Source of the DNA: JACCTH01 sp050741915
GTDB taxonomy: Bacteria; Actinomycetota; Acidimicrobiia; Spongiisociales; ZC4RG35
Reading direction: 5' to 3'
Length of the DNA: 46,173 bases
Assembly: GCA_050741915.1 (NCBI GenBank)
Contig: JBOGEX010000105.1
Span: forward strand, 1 to 46,173
Positions 1 to 8,282 of this stretch are shown one piece after another. The translations under genes were made by a program, and so were the position numbers. The stretch's first letter is position 1, and each line of letters begins with the position of its first letter. The notes under the pieces are model-generated. The model saw nothing but the letters and a program-made list of their open reading frames with translations. It searched no databases and was not told the origin of the DNA.

Positions 1-2
1 GA

Positions 3-587
3 ACCATCGGCTTCATCGGTGGGGTGAGTGGCGTCGGTGGTCTGATCGAGAAGTTCGAGGCCGGTTATATGGCCGGAGCGCTAGCAGTGAATCCGGATAT
101 CGAGATCCTGTCCGAGTACATCACCGCGGCCCCTGACTTCGACGGCTTCAACGCCCCTGACCGTGCCCGCGAAATCGCCCTGGCGATGTATGACGGCGGA
201 GCCGACATCGTCTACCACGCCGCCGGCGGATCGGGTGCGGGACTATTCGAAGCGGCTTCGGTGGCAAGTGAAATCTCGGGTTCGAAGGTGTGGGCCATCG
301 GGGTCGACTCCGATCAATACAACACAGCCGATCCCGCCGTGCAGGAGTTCATCCTGACTTCGATGCTGAAGCGGGTCGACGTGGCCGTCTTCGAGGCCAT
401 CGAATCCCACATCAATGGCTCCTTCACGGCTGGCCCCACTGCCTACGACCTCTCCGTCGACGGGGTCGGTTATTCGACGTCCGGCGGGTTCGTAGACGAC
501 ATCGCCGACCAGCTAGAGGAATTCAAGGCCCAAATCGTCAGCGGCGACATCGTCGTTCCGACCGATCCAGCCGAGGTCGGCGCCTAA
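3..587 (+). CDS. BMP-family ABC transporter substrate-binding protein (C-terminal part)
   Basis: The 5' end lies outside the window; the frame is open from base 3 and gives about 194 residues of the C-terminal part. The reading begins TIGFIGGVSG, followed by HAAGGSGAGLFEAA, AIGVDSDQYN and TSMLKRVDVAVFEA. These are hallmark segments of the Med/BMP (PnrA/BmpA) family of periplasmic-type binding proteins, whose known members bind purine nucleosides. In a Gram-positive cell it would be a lipoprotein, but the signal peptide is not in view. It is the first visible gene of an operon with a double ATPase and two permeases of the matching type. A perfect hairpin follows its stop codon. The nucleoside substrate is inferred from family and neighbours; other small ligands are possible. 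Confidence 0.9.
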   Translation, partial: TIGFIGGVSGVGGLIEKFEAGYMAGALAVNPDIEILSEYITAAPDFDGFNAPDRAREIALAMYDGGADIVYHAAGGSGAGLFEAASVASEISGSKVWAIGVDSDQYNTADPAVQEFILTSMLKRVDVAVFEAIESHINGSFTAGPTAYDLSVDGVGYSTSGGFVDDIADQLEEFKAQIVSGDIVVPTDPAEVGA

Positions 588-616
588 AACAAGGAACAAC
601 ATCTAACAGCGTCTGT

Positions 617-648
617 GAGCGGGACCGGCCTATTGTCCGGTCCCGCTC
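617..648 (+). terminator. Intercistronic hairpin after the BMP binding-protein gene
   Basis: A perfect 12-bp stem, GAGCGGGACCGG paired with CCGGTCCCGCTC around an 8-nt loop, lies 30 bp after the binding-protein stop codon and just before the ATPase gene. There is no T-run, so it is more likely a partial terminator or a 3'-end mRNA stabiliser than a full stop. It also argues against the upstream GTG at 615 as the ATPase start. Confidence 0.7.
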
Positions 649-658
649 CTATTAACCC

Positions 659-663
659 GGAGG
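659..663 (+). promoter_or_regulatory. Ribosome binding site that fixes the ATPase start
   Basis: GGAGG sits 5 nt before TTG at 669 (and 2 nt before TTG at 666). It favours a TTG start at 669 over the longer reading from GTG 615, whose first codons would lie inside the hairpin at 617-648. Confidence 0.65.
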
Positions 664-668
664 ATTTG

Positions 669-2185
<1,517 letters not shown>

Positions 2186-2189
<4 letters not shown>

Positions 2190-3313
2190 ATATTTCCCGG
2201 CGAATCCTTCTCACCCTGGCCGCCCCCATCGTCGCCCTCGTTTTCGCCGTGGCGATGTCCTCGGTGGTGTTGCTCCTCTCCGGCAGCAACCCGCTCGAGG
2301 CCTTCGAAGACATGATCGGCCACGCCAGCCGTCTCGAGACGATGGTGGACATCCTGAACCGGGCGACACCGCTCTATATCGCCGGCGTGGCGGTTGCCAT
2401 CGGCTTCCGTATGAACCTCTTCAACATCGGTGTCGAAGGTCAGTACCTGCTGGCCGCTTTGGTGGCGGCCCACGTCGGAGCGGTGGTCAATTTGCCCGGA
2501 CCCTTGCGCATCGTCTTCATCCTGCTGGTGGCCATGTTGGTCGGGGCGGCCTACTCGGGCTTCGCCGGGGTGTTGAAGGTGACCCGGGGCATCAACGAAG
2601 TCATCTCGACGATCATGCTCAATGCCATCGCCATTTCTGGCCTCGTCGCCTATTTGATCAGGGAGTGGCAGGCGGGCGGGGGCATTCAGGCGGGGGTGGG
2701 GCGAGTCGGGACGACGCCCATACCCGAATCGGGATTGATACCCAACCTCAATCCGGTTCTCGAGTTCTTCACTCGTGAAGTGGGCCAAGGCAAAGTGCTG
2801 AGCGGAGTGTTGGTGATCGCAGTCCTGGTCGGGGTGGGCTACCACATCCTTGTCAACCGGACTCGTTTCGGTTTTGACCTACGGGCCAGTGGCATCAATC
2901 CTTTCGCAGCCCAAGTGGGGGGAGTGCCCGCCAAGCGGATGGTGGTGAGCGCAATGGTCCTCTCCGGCGCCGTCGCCGGCCTGGTGGGGATGGCCGAGAT
3001 CAATCAGGTCGGGTTCTTTCCCGCCAACCCGATCCGGGGCCTCGGGTTCACCGGCATCGCTGCCGCCCTGCTGGGGCAAAATCACGCGGCCGGCATCATC
3101 CTGGCGGCGCTGATCTTTGCGTTCCTTGACATCTCGTCGGGAGTGCTGCAGTTCACCGGAGCCGCCTCCCGCGAGATCGTTGTGATCATGCAGGGCGTAA
3201 TCATCCTGGCGGCGGTAGTTGCCTACGAGGTTGCCCGCCGCGCCCGTGAGCGGCAAGAGGCAAAGTCGACGGCCGAGGCCCTGGGCGATATCAAGCCATC
3301 GGAGGCCGCGTGA
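2186..3313 (+). CDS. ABC transporter permease (nucleoside type), subunit 1
   Basis: A 375-residue polytopic membrane protein of the BPD_transp_2 superfamily, the first of the two permeases that go with BMP-type binding proteins (compare YufP/NupB). Segments such as GFRMNLFNIGVEGQYL, ISTIMLNAIA and GINPFAAQVGG are typical; the last region contacts the ATPase. About nine or ten hydrophobic segments are visible. The start ATG overlaps the ATPase stop (ATGA), and its own stop overlaps the next GTG start, so the three genes are translationally coupled. It should form the channel heterodimer with the next gene product in the cytoplasmic membrane. Confidence 0.92.
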
Positions 3314-4560
3314 ACTGGCAGAAGCTCCCCGCCTGGCTGCGATGGTCGCTTTACGCCGCGGTCGGTGTTCTCGTACTGACCATCGTCCAGCGCTTCGATG
3401 ACACCGAAAGCCTTACCGCCGCCGGCTCTTCACAGTCGATGCTGCGCTGGGCGGTTCCCATTCTTCTCGCTGGTCTGGGGGGTCTTTTCTCCGAACGAGC
3501 CGGGGTCGTCAACATCGGACTCGAGGGGATGATGATCCTCGGCACCTGGTTCGGGGCCTGGGGAGCGGTGGTCTACGGACCCTGGTGGGGGGTGGTGCTG
3601 GCGGTGGCGGCGGGAGCGGTAGGGGGCCTGCTTCATGCCATTGCGACGGTGACCTTCGGCGTCGACCACATCATCTCCGGTGTGGCGATCAACATCCTCG
3701 CTCCGGGAATCACCCGCTTCCTCTCCTCCGAGATCCTCACCACTCTCGAGGGGGGGTCGATCACGCAGTCGCCCCGGGTTCCAGGCGTCGGTACTTTCAT
3801 TGTGCCGTTCCTCAGCGGTGGCTCGATCGGCACGTGGCAGACCCCTGACTTCTTTGGCTGGCTGGCTGGGCGCGAGTTGTTCCTCATGTCTGACATGGCG
3901 AGTCTGGCGAAAGGTCTGGTCACCCGGATCTCCTGGGTGTCCCTCATAGCGCTGCTGCTGGTGCCCTTTACCGCCTGGCTGCTTTGGCGGACGCGTTTTG
4001 GGTTGCGGCTTCGAATCTGTGGCGAGAGGCCGCAAGCGGGAGAAGCCCAGGGAATCAACGTCTACCGCTATAAGTACATCGGGGTGATCATCAGCGGTGC
4101 GCTTTCCGGCTTGGCTGGCGCCTTCATCGTGAGCCCCGAGCTGTCGGGCATCTACCTCGAGGGACAAACGACGGGTCGCGGATTCATCGGCCTGGCGGCA
4201 TTGATCTTCGGCAACTGGAAGCCGCTCGGCGTTCTGGGCGGGGCGCTCCTTTTCGGTTATCCGTTCGGGATCGGTCTGCGCGACCTCGACGGCAGCGCCT
4301 CCCATTCCCTGATCCTGGTCAACGCCATCGGCCTGGGGGCGGTGGCGGTTTGGGCGGCAACGCGGGGCAAACGACGCGATGCCGCTCTCGCTCTCGTACT
4401 CGGGTTGCTGGCCGCTGGGTGGTACTTGACCTCGGACACGTTGCCCGATGTCTGGATCAACATCCTGCCTTTCGTCATCGTGCTGATCGTGTTGGTTTTT
4501 TTTGCTCAGAGACTCCGTATGCCCGCGGCCGACGGACTCCGCTATCGCAAAGGTGACTGA
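3310..4560 (+). CDS. ABC transporter permease (nucleoside type), subunit 2
   Basis: A 416-residue polytopic protein, the second permease of the BMP-type importer (YufQ/NupC-like). It contains LFSERAGVVNIGLEGMMILG, the counterpart of the motif in the first permease, and RICGERPQAGEAQGINVYRYK, the ATPase-contact region. It starts with GTG at 3310 overlapping the previous stop (GTGA), with GGAGG at 3301-3305 close in front. It is longer than the usual roughly 300-320 residues: an added C-terminal stretch of about 80 residues carries two more hydrophobic segments. A P450 gene follows after 20 bp. Confidence 0.92.
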   Translation: MNWQKLPAWLRWSLYAAVGVLVLTIVQRFDDTESLTAAGSSQSMLRWAVPILLAGLGGLFSERAGVVNIGLEGMMILGTWFGAWGAVVYGPWWGVVLAVAAGAVGGLLHAIATVTFGVDHIISGVAINILAPGITRFLSSEILTTLEGGSITQSPRVPGVGTFIVPFLSGGSIGTWQTPDFFGWLAGRELFLMSDMASLAKGLVTRISWVSLIALLLVPFTAWLLWRTRFGLRLRICGERPQAGEAQGINVYRYKYIGVIISGALSGLAGAFIVSPELSGIYLEGQTTGRGFIGLAALIFGNWKPLGVLGGALLFGYPFGIGLRDLDGSASHSLILVNAIGLGAVAVWAATRGKRRDAALALVLGLLAAGWYLTSDTLPDVWINILPFVIVLIVLVFFAQRLRMPAADGLRYRKGD

Positions 4561-4580
4561 TCGAAGGGAGGACTGACGCA

Positions 4581-5798
4581 GTGGGTTTTGATCCTTACTC
4601 GACCTCCTTCCAGGACAACCCCTATCCCGAATACGCCCGTCTGCGGGCAGAAAGCCCAGTCTTCTACGACCCCGAGTGGGAGCTGACCTTTTTCACTCGC
4701 CATGCCGATGTGGCGGGCATCTTGAAGGACCGGCGGTTCGGACGCGATATCCGCGGAGTGACCGGTGAGATCGATCCCCGGCTCTATGCCCGCAATTATC
4801 CGGATCACCTTCCGACTTGGAATAGATTCATCCGGGGCTCGTTCATCGATCTCGAGCCTCCACGTCACACCCGGCTTCGGCGACTCGTGCAGTGGGCGTT
4901 TACCCGGCGGTCGACCGAGACCTACCGCCCGCGGCTCGAAGCGACTGCGGCTTCGGCCATCGAGGCAGCAATCGAGCGGGGAACGATGGAGGCAATTGGC
5001 GAATACGCCACCCCCATCCCGCTCGTTATGATCGCCGATCTCCTCGGGATATCTGAGGCGGATCAACCGCAATTGGTGGCGTGGTCACATGACATCGTCC
5101 GCGTCTTCGATCAGGGCTGGACGCCCGAGGAAGGAGCCCGAGCCGAGGTGGCGGTAGGTGCCTTTGTCGAATACATCCGCCAGGTCTTGGACGATCGCCG
5201 TCGCCACCCGGGGTCCGATCTGGTCTCGTCCCTCATCGCCGCCGATCACGAAGGAGATCGCCTCGATGACGAGGAGTTGATTGCCACCTGTATCTTGACT
5301 CTGAACGCCGGCCACGAGGCGACGGTCCACGCCATCGGCAACGGGCTGCTCGCCCTGGCGACCGACCCTCAGCAGTTCGAATTGCTCAAGAGTGATCCCG
5401 CCGGCCTGGCAGAGCGCGCCACCGACGAGCTCTTGCGTTTCGATTCACCCCTGCAGATGTTCGAACGCTGGGTCCTGAGCGATCTCAACTGGTCGGGAAC
5501 GGAGCTTGCCCACGGGACAAAGGTGGGGCTCCTTTTCGGCTCCGCCAACCACGACGAAACGGTGATCTCCGACCCTGGTCGTCTTGATCTGGCGCGAACT
5601 GAAAATCCCCATGTCTCCTTCGGCGGCGGGGTGCACTACTGCGTGGGAGCACCACTCGCCAAAGTCGAGCTTGAGGTTGCTTTCGCGTCCTTCGCTGCGC
5701 GGGTCGAGAAGTTCGAACTAAATGGCCAGTCCGAACGGGTTCGTTCGCTGGTTTTTCGAGGGGTGCGTTCGCTCCCGCTGGCTCTCAGCCCTCGGTAG
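4581..5798 (+). CDS. Cytochrome P450
   Basis: A 405-residue soluble class I bacterial P450. The heme-thiolate loop FGGGVHYCVGAPLA gives Cys354, the ExxR motif is in TDELLRFDSP, and the I-helix reads AGHEAT (residues 243-248). In most P450s the residue after the acidic position of the I-helix is a conserved Thr; here it is Ala247, with Thr one place later, so proton delivery may differ (P450eryF also lacks this Thr). AAGGGAGG lies upstream of the GTG start. It needs a ferredoxin and reductase, and none is encoded nearby. It is 20 bp behind the BMP importer permease and probably co-transcribed, which hints that it acts on an imported compound. Family is certain, substrate unknown. Confidence 0.95.
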   Translation: MGFDPYSTSFQDNPYPEYARLRAESPVFYDPEWELTFFTRHADVAGILKDRRFGRDIRGVTGEIDPRLYARNYPDHLPTWNRFIRGSFIDLEPPRHTRLRRLVQWAFTRRSTETYRPRLEATAASAIEAAIERGTMEAIGEYATPIPLVMIADLLGISEADQPQLVAWSHDIVRVFDQGWTPEEGARAEVAVGAFVEYIRQVLDDRRRHPGSDLVSSLIAADHEGDRLDDEELIATCILTLNAGHEATVHAIGNGLLALATDPQQFELLKSDPAGLAERATDELLRFDSPLQMFERWVLSDLNWSGTELAHGTKVGLLFGSANHDETVISDPGRLDLARTENPHVSFGGGVHYCVGAPLAKVELEVAFASFAARVEKFELNGQSERVRSLVFRGVRSLPLALSPR

Positions 5799-6732
5799 TC
5801 GTGGTGGTGTCGGAGGCTGTGGTGTTGGTGGTGGTTTCCGCCGGCCGACCGATGACGGTGATCTCCTCGATGGCCAGCTCGTCGAAAGGCTCCGTGCCCT
5901 CGACCACCTCGGCCTGATAGACACTTTGCACGGTGACCACGATGAAGTTGGCCCGGATGGTGGCGAAGTCAAAGGCCTGCTCGCCCGGGGCATCTTGTAA
6001 CTCCTGGGGGACCACAAAGGGATTGCCTTCCGCCTCGATGGTGATGCCTTTGGCTCGGTAGTTGCGCCGGAAGCGAGTCTCATCCTCGAGGTTGGTCCAG
6101 AGGATCCGGGTCACTTCCATCGGCTGCGGAAAAGTGATTCGGATCTCGACCTCCTTCTCCCCCTCGGGGAGCTCGTTGTAGTTGACCTGATACGATCCAG
6201 CATTGCCGTCGATCAAATTGGTACACGAGAAATCACCACCGAGACCCTCGGGTACACAGGAGGCGGTGAGAATGTCGAGGGGGGTCGGGTTCTCGACTTG
6301 CACGGCGCCGGCCGTGGTACTGGTGTTATCGGCGGCCAGAGTCGTGGTCGACGATTGGTCGTCGCCGTTGATCAGGTTTATCAGCACCGCGATGATCACC
6401 ACCAGAGCGATGAGGCCAAAGAGAGCGCCGAGGGCGCGAACTCCGGCGGTGCTCTGCACGGCCGGGCGTGGGGCCGTTGGCAGAGGCCCCTGGCGGAGCC
6501 GGGCGCCACACTCCTCGCAGTGACGATTGGTCGACGGGTTGGGAGCGCCACAAGACGGACATAGTGTGGGCTCGCCCCGGACCGTTCGCGGCGAGGGCGG
6601 CGCTTCCTCTAGATTGAACTCCTCGTACTGGTCCTCGTCCTTCTGGAGGGTGTCGACCCAACTCCCGCATGTTGGGCAGAACTCTTCGTCGACGACCGTC
6701 GCACCACAGTTGTCACACACATAACGGGCCAT
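5785..6732 (-). CDS. Membrane protein with two zinc ribbons and an outer discoidin-like domain
   Basis: A 315-residue protein. Near the N-terminus are two zinc-ribbon pairs, CDNCG/CPTCG and CPSCG/CEECG. One membrane segment follows at about residues 100-120 (ALFGLIALVVIIAVLINLI), then a Thr-rich linker, then an outer domain with NLIDGNAGSYQ, EIRITFPQPMEVTRI and a closing IEEITVIG strand. That outer part resembles discoidin/F5-8C or NADase-type glycan-binding folds. It ends in a second Thr-rich tail. It converges on the P450 gene and the two coding ends overlap by 14 bp. It is divergent from a tiny membrane-protein gene at 6757. A glycan- or surface-binding role is only an inference from the fold resemblance. 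Confidence 0.8.
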   Translation of the reverse strand: MARYVCDNCGATVVDEEFCPTCGSWVDTLQKDEDQYEEFNLEEAPPSPRTVRGEPTLCPSCGAPNPSTNRHCEECGARLRQGPLPTAPRPAVQSTAGVRALGALFGLIALVVIIAVLINLINGDDQSSTTTLAADNTSTTAGAVQVENPTPLDILTASCVPEGLGGDFSCTNLIDGNAGSYQVNYNELPEGEKEVEIRITFPQPMEVTRILWTNLEDETRFRRNYRAKGITIEAEGNPFVVPQELQDAPGEQAFDFATIRANFIVVTVQSVYQAEVVEGTEPFDELAIEEITVIGRPAETTTNTTASDTTTTTEG

Positions 6733-6741
6733 TCGGGCCGG

Positions 6742-6747
6742 TATTGT
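6742..6747 (+). promoter_or_regulatory. Probable -10 box for the 44-residue membrane peptide
   Basis: TATTGT lies 9 nt before the ATG at 6757 and no Shine-Dalgarno sequence is present, which fits a leaderless or near-leaderless transcript. The reverse strand of the same stretch lies just upstream of the divergent zinc-ribbon gene. Confidence 0.4.
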
Positions 6748-6756
6748 GCCACGCAG

Positions 6757-6891
6757 ATGCTTTTTGCGGAGATCACGGCCGATGCTGACATCAGGCAGGC
6801 CGAGCCGTGGAACGCTTTCTCGATCCTCGCCGCTCTGGCCCTGCTGGTGGCCGTCATCTATCTCGTCTGGCGACGGGTCCGCCGACCCTAA
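6757..6891 (+). CDS. Small single-pass membrane protein, 44 residues
   Basis: An open frame from ATG 6757 to TAA 6889-6891. The product begins MLFAEITADADIRQAEPWN. A hydrophobic segment follows at about residues 21-38, and the protein ends in a basic tail (WRRVRRP). The charge pattern fits one membrane span with the tail in the cytoplasm. A TATTGT box lies 9 nt in front and the palindromic repeat at 6907-6959 begins 15 bp after the stop. I do not recognise a family. It could be a regulatory micropeptide or a chance frame; the clean membrane-segment-plus-basic-tail pattern and the promoter favour a real gene. Confidence 0.5.
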   Translation: MLFAEITADADIRQAEPWNAFSILAALALLVAVIYLVWRRVRRP

Positions 6892-6906
6892 ATTCGCGCC
6901 GCTTAT

Positions 6907-6959
6907 CGAAACCTAATGCTCTATGCGGCGGAAACCGCCGAATATTGCATTCGGTTTCG
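6907..6959. repeat. Nested palindromic intergenic repeat, family A copy 1
   Basis: The outer arms CGAAACCTAATGC and GCATTCGGTTTCG enclose an inner hairpin CGGCGG-AAA-CCGCCG; the whole is centred on base 6933. The 46-bp core 6909-6954 matches the reverse complement of 21775-21820 at 39 of 46 positions, with no gaps. A change in one inner-stem pair (G-C here, T-A there) is compensated on both sides. Confidence 0.75.
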
Positions 6960-6995
6960 GATCGAACCGCCGGGCTCGCTGCAACTCGTTGGTGA

Positions 6996-7001
6996 TAGCC
7001 T
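6996..7001 (+). promoter_or_regulatory. Possible -10 box for disA
   Basis: TAGCCT lies 8 nt before the chosen ATG at 7010. It fits the TANNNT spacing seen before many start codons in this window. A run of six G sits between them and could act as a weak ribosome site instead. Confidence 0.35.
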
Positions 7002-7009
7002 CGGGGGGC

Positions 7010-8071
7010 ATGCACGACTCGATCCTTCTCGAGGTGCTGTCGCGGCTGGCTCCGGGGACCCCTCTGCGGCAAGCGCTCGAACGCATCATCCAGCAGGGGA
7101 ACGGCGCGTTGGTTGTGCTGGGCCATGACGAGTTGGTGGAAGTCACCAGTTCGGGCGGGTTTTGGTTGCAAGGGGTTGGCTTCAGCCCTCCCCGGCTCGC
7201 CGAGCTGGCGAAGATGGATGGGGGAATCGTGCTCGACGACACCTGGGATCGGATCCTGGCTGCCAACGTCCACTTCCTTCCCGATCCGGATCTGCCGACG
7301 GATGAGACCGGCTCCCGGCATCGAACGGCCGAACGTCTTGCCCGCCAAACCGGAAAGCCAGTGGTCTCGGTGTCGGAGGGTCGTCGGCTGGCAACTCTCT
7401 TCTACGAGGGCCGCAAAGTGGAACTCGCCCGTCCCACGGTCCAGGCGGCGCGCGCCAATCAAGATCTCCACACACTCGAGCGGCTGCGGCGCCGCCTCGA
7501 CGATTCCGACGAACGGCTAATGCTGCTCGAAGTAACCGGGCTGGCGAGCTATCGCAGCGTTGTACATGTGCTGCAACAGGGCGAGCTGGTTCGGCGCATC
7601 GGGCGCCAGATCGAAACCCAAACCGTTACCCTCGGAGCGGAAGCCCGGCTGATTGCGGTCCAGCTTGCCGAACTCACCCGCGGGATCGAACAACTCGTGG
7701 CCTCGACACTGGCTGACTATCTGGGAGGGCGTCGGGCCCGGTTCGTACCGGAAGCAGTCGAAAGCCTGGCACTTCTCAGCGACGAGGAGTTGGAGGATGC
7801 CACCCTCGTCGGCAAGGCGGTCGGCTTCGGAGACCTCGATGAGCTCGCGCGCCCGCGCGGGGTGAGACTCTTGGCCCGAGTGGGTCGCCTGCCTGAGGCC
7901 ACCCGCGAGCGATTGCTGCGCCATTTCAAGACTGTCGAGCGCCTCTTTGGCGCCTCTGCCAACGAACTAGAACAGGTCGAAGGCATCGGCGAAGCGCGGG
8001 CGGCAATGCTGCGCCGTTACTTCGATCGCTGGCGTGCGGCTGCTGCCACCTGGGATCCGGATCCGACCTGA
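7010..8071 (+). CDS. disA: DisA diadenylate cyclase, DNA integrity scanning protein
   Basis: About 353 residues, the usual DisA length. It condenses two ATP into c-di-AMP and binds branched DNA. Order: N-terminal DAC domain (LAPGTPLRQALERI, then MDGGIVLDDTWDRI, then the nucleotide motif SRHRTAERLA), a central helical linker, and a C-terminal helix-hairpin-helix (LEQVEGIGEARAAMLRR). The usual active-site triad DGA reads DGG here; Asp and the RHRT motif are intact, so activity is likely. The open frame runs up to ATG 6923, but that start lies inside palindromic repeat A and adds a tail unlike DisA, so ATG 7010 is chosen. It stands ahead of carD as in mycobacteria. c-di-AMP would be expected to act on the KimA-like transporter at 23256-25616. 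Confidence 0.95.
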   Translation: MHDSILLEVLSRLAPGTPLRQALERIIQQGNGALVVLGHDELVEVTSSGGFWLQGVGFSPPRLAELAKMDGGIVLDDTWDRILAANVHFLPDPDLPTDETGSRHRTAERLARQTGKPVVSVSEGRRLATLFYEGRKVELARPTVQAARANQDLHTLERLRRRLDDSDERLMLLEVTGLASYRSVVHVLQQGELVRRIGRQIETQTVTLGAEARLIAVQLAELTRGIEQLVASTLADYLGGRRARFVPEAVESLALLSDEELEDATLVGKAVGFGDLDELARPRGVRLLARVGRLPEATRERLLRHFKTVERLFGASANELEQVEGIGEARAAMLRRYFDRWRAAAATWDPDPT

Positions 8072-8088
8072 CCGAAGCAGGACTCTCC

Positions 8089-8194
8089 AAATTTGTTGCA
8101 GGCGACCATCCCCGAGCAAATGTGTTGCAGGGCGACCAGGGGTTGGTCGTGGTGCGACAAATTTGTCTAGAAGCGGTCGTGGTGCAACAAATTT
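8089..8194. repeat. Four-unit inverted repeat block between disA and carD (family C)
   Basis: Four copies of a 20-21 bp unit close to AAATTTGTTGCACCACGACC lie at 8089-8108 and 8118-8138 (forward) and at 8144-8164 and 8174-8194 (reverse). The inner pair faces each other across 5 bp and forms a long hairpin; the outer pair nests around it. It may end disA transcription or be a multi-site operator for carD. Confidence 0.7.
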
Positions 8195-8262
8195 AAGAGG
8201 CGCCGAACTCGCCGGATCAGAAAGTTCTCCCTCGGCTTCGATTTCGCTTTGATCCTCGCGGG

Positions 8263-8268
8263 TACAAT
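8263..8268 (+). promoter_or_regulatory. -10 box of the carD promoter
   Basis: TACAAT ends 14 nt before the carD ATG at 8283. No clear -35 hexamer and no Shine-Dalgarno sequence are visible. CarD is an RNA polymerase-binding regulator in this phylum, so self-regulation is possible but not shown. Confidence 0.5.
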
Positions 8269-8282
8269 GCCCGTCCCCATCT

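Noticed and set aside
615..668. GTG at 615 as the ATPase start
   Set aside because: The codons would lie in the hairpin at 617-648, while GGAGG at 659-663 points to TTG 669.
6923..7009. ATG at 6923 as the disA start
   Set aside because: It lies within palindromic repeat A and the added residues do not resemble DisA; ATG 7010 gives the normal length.
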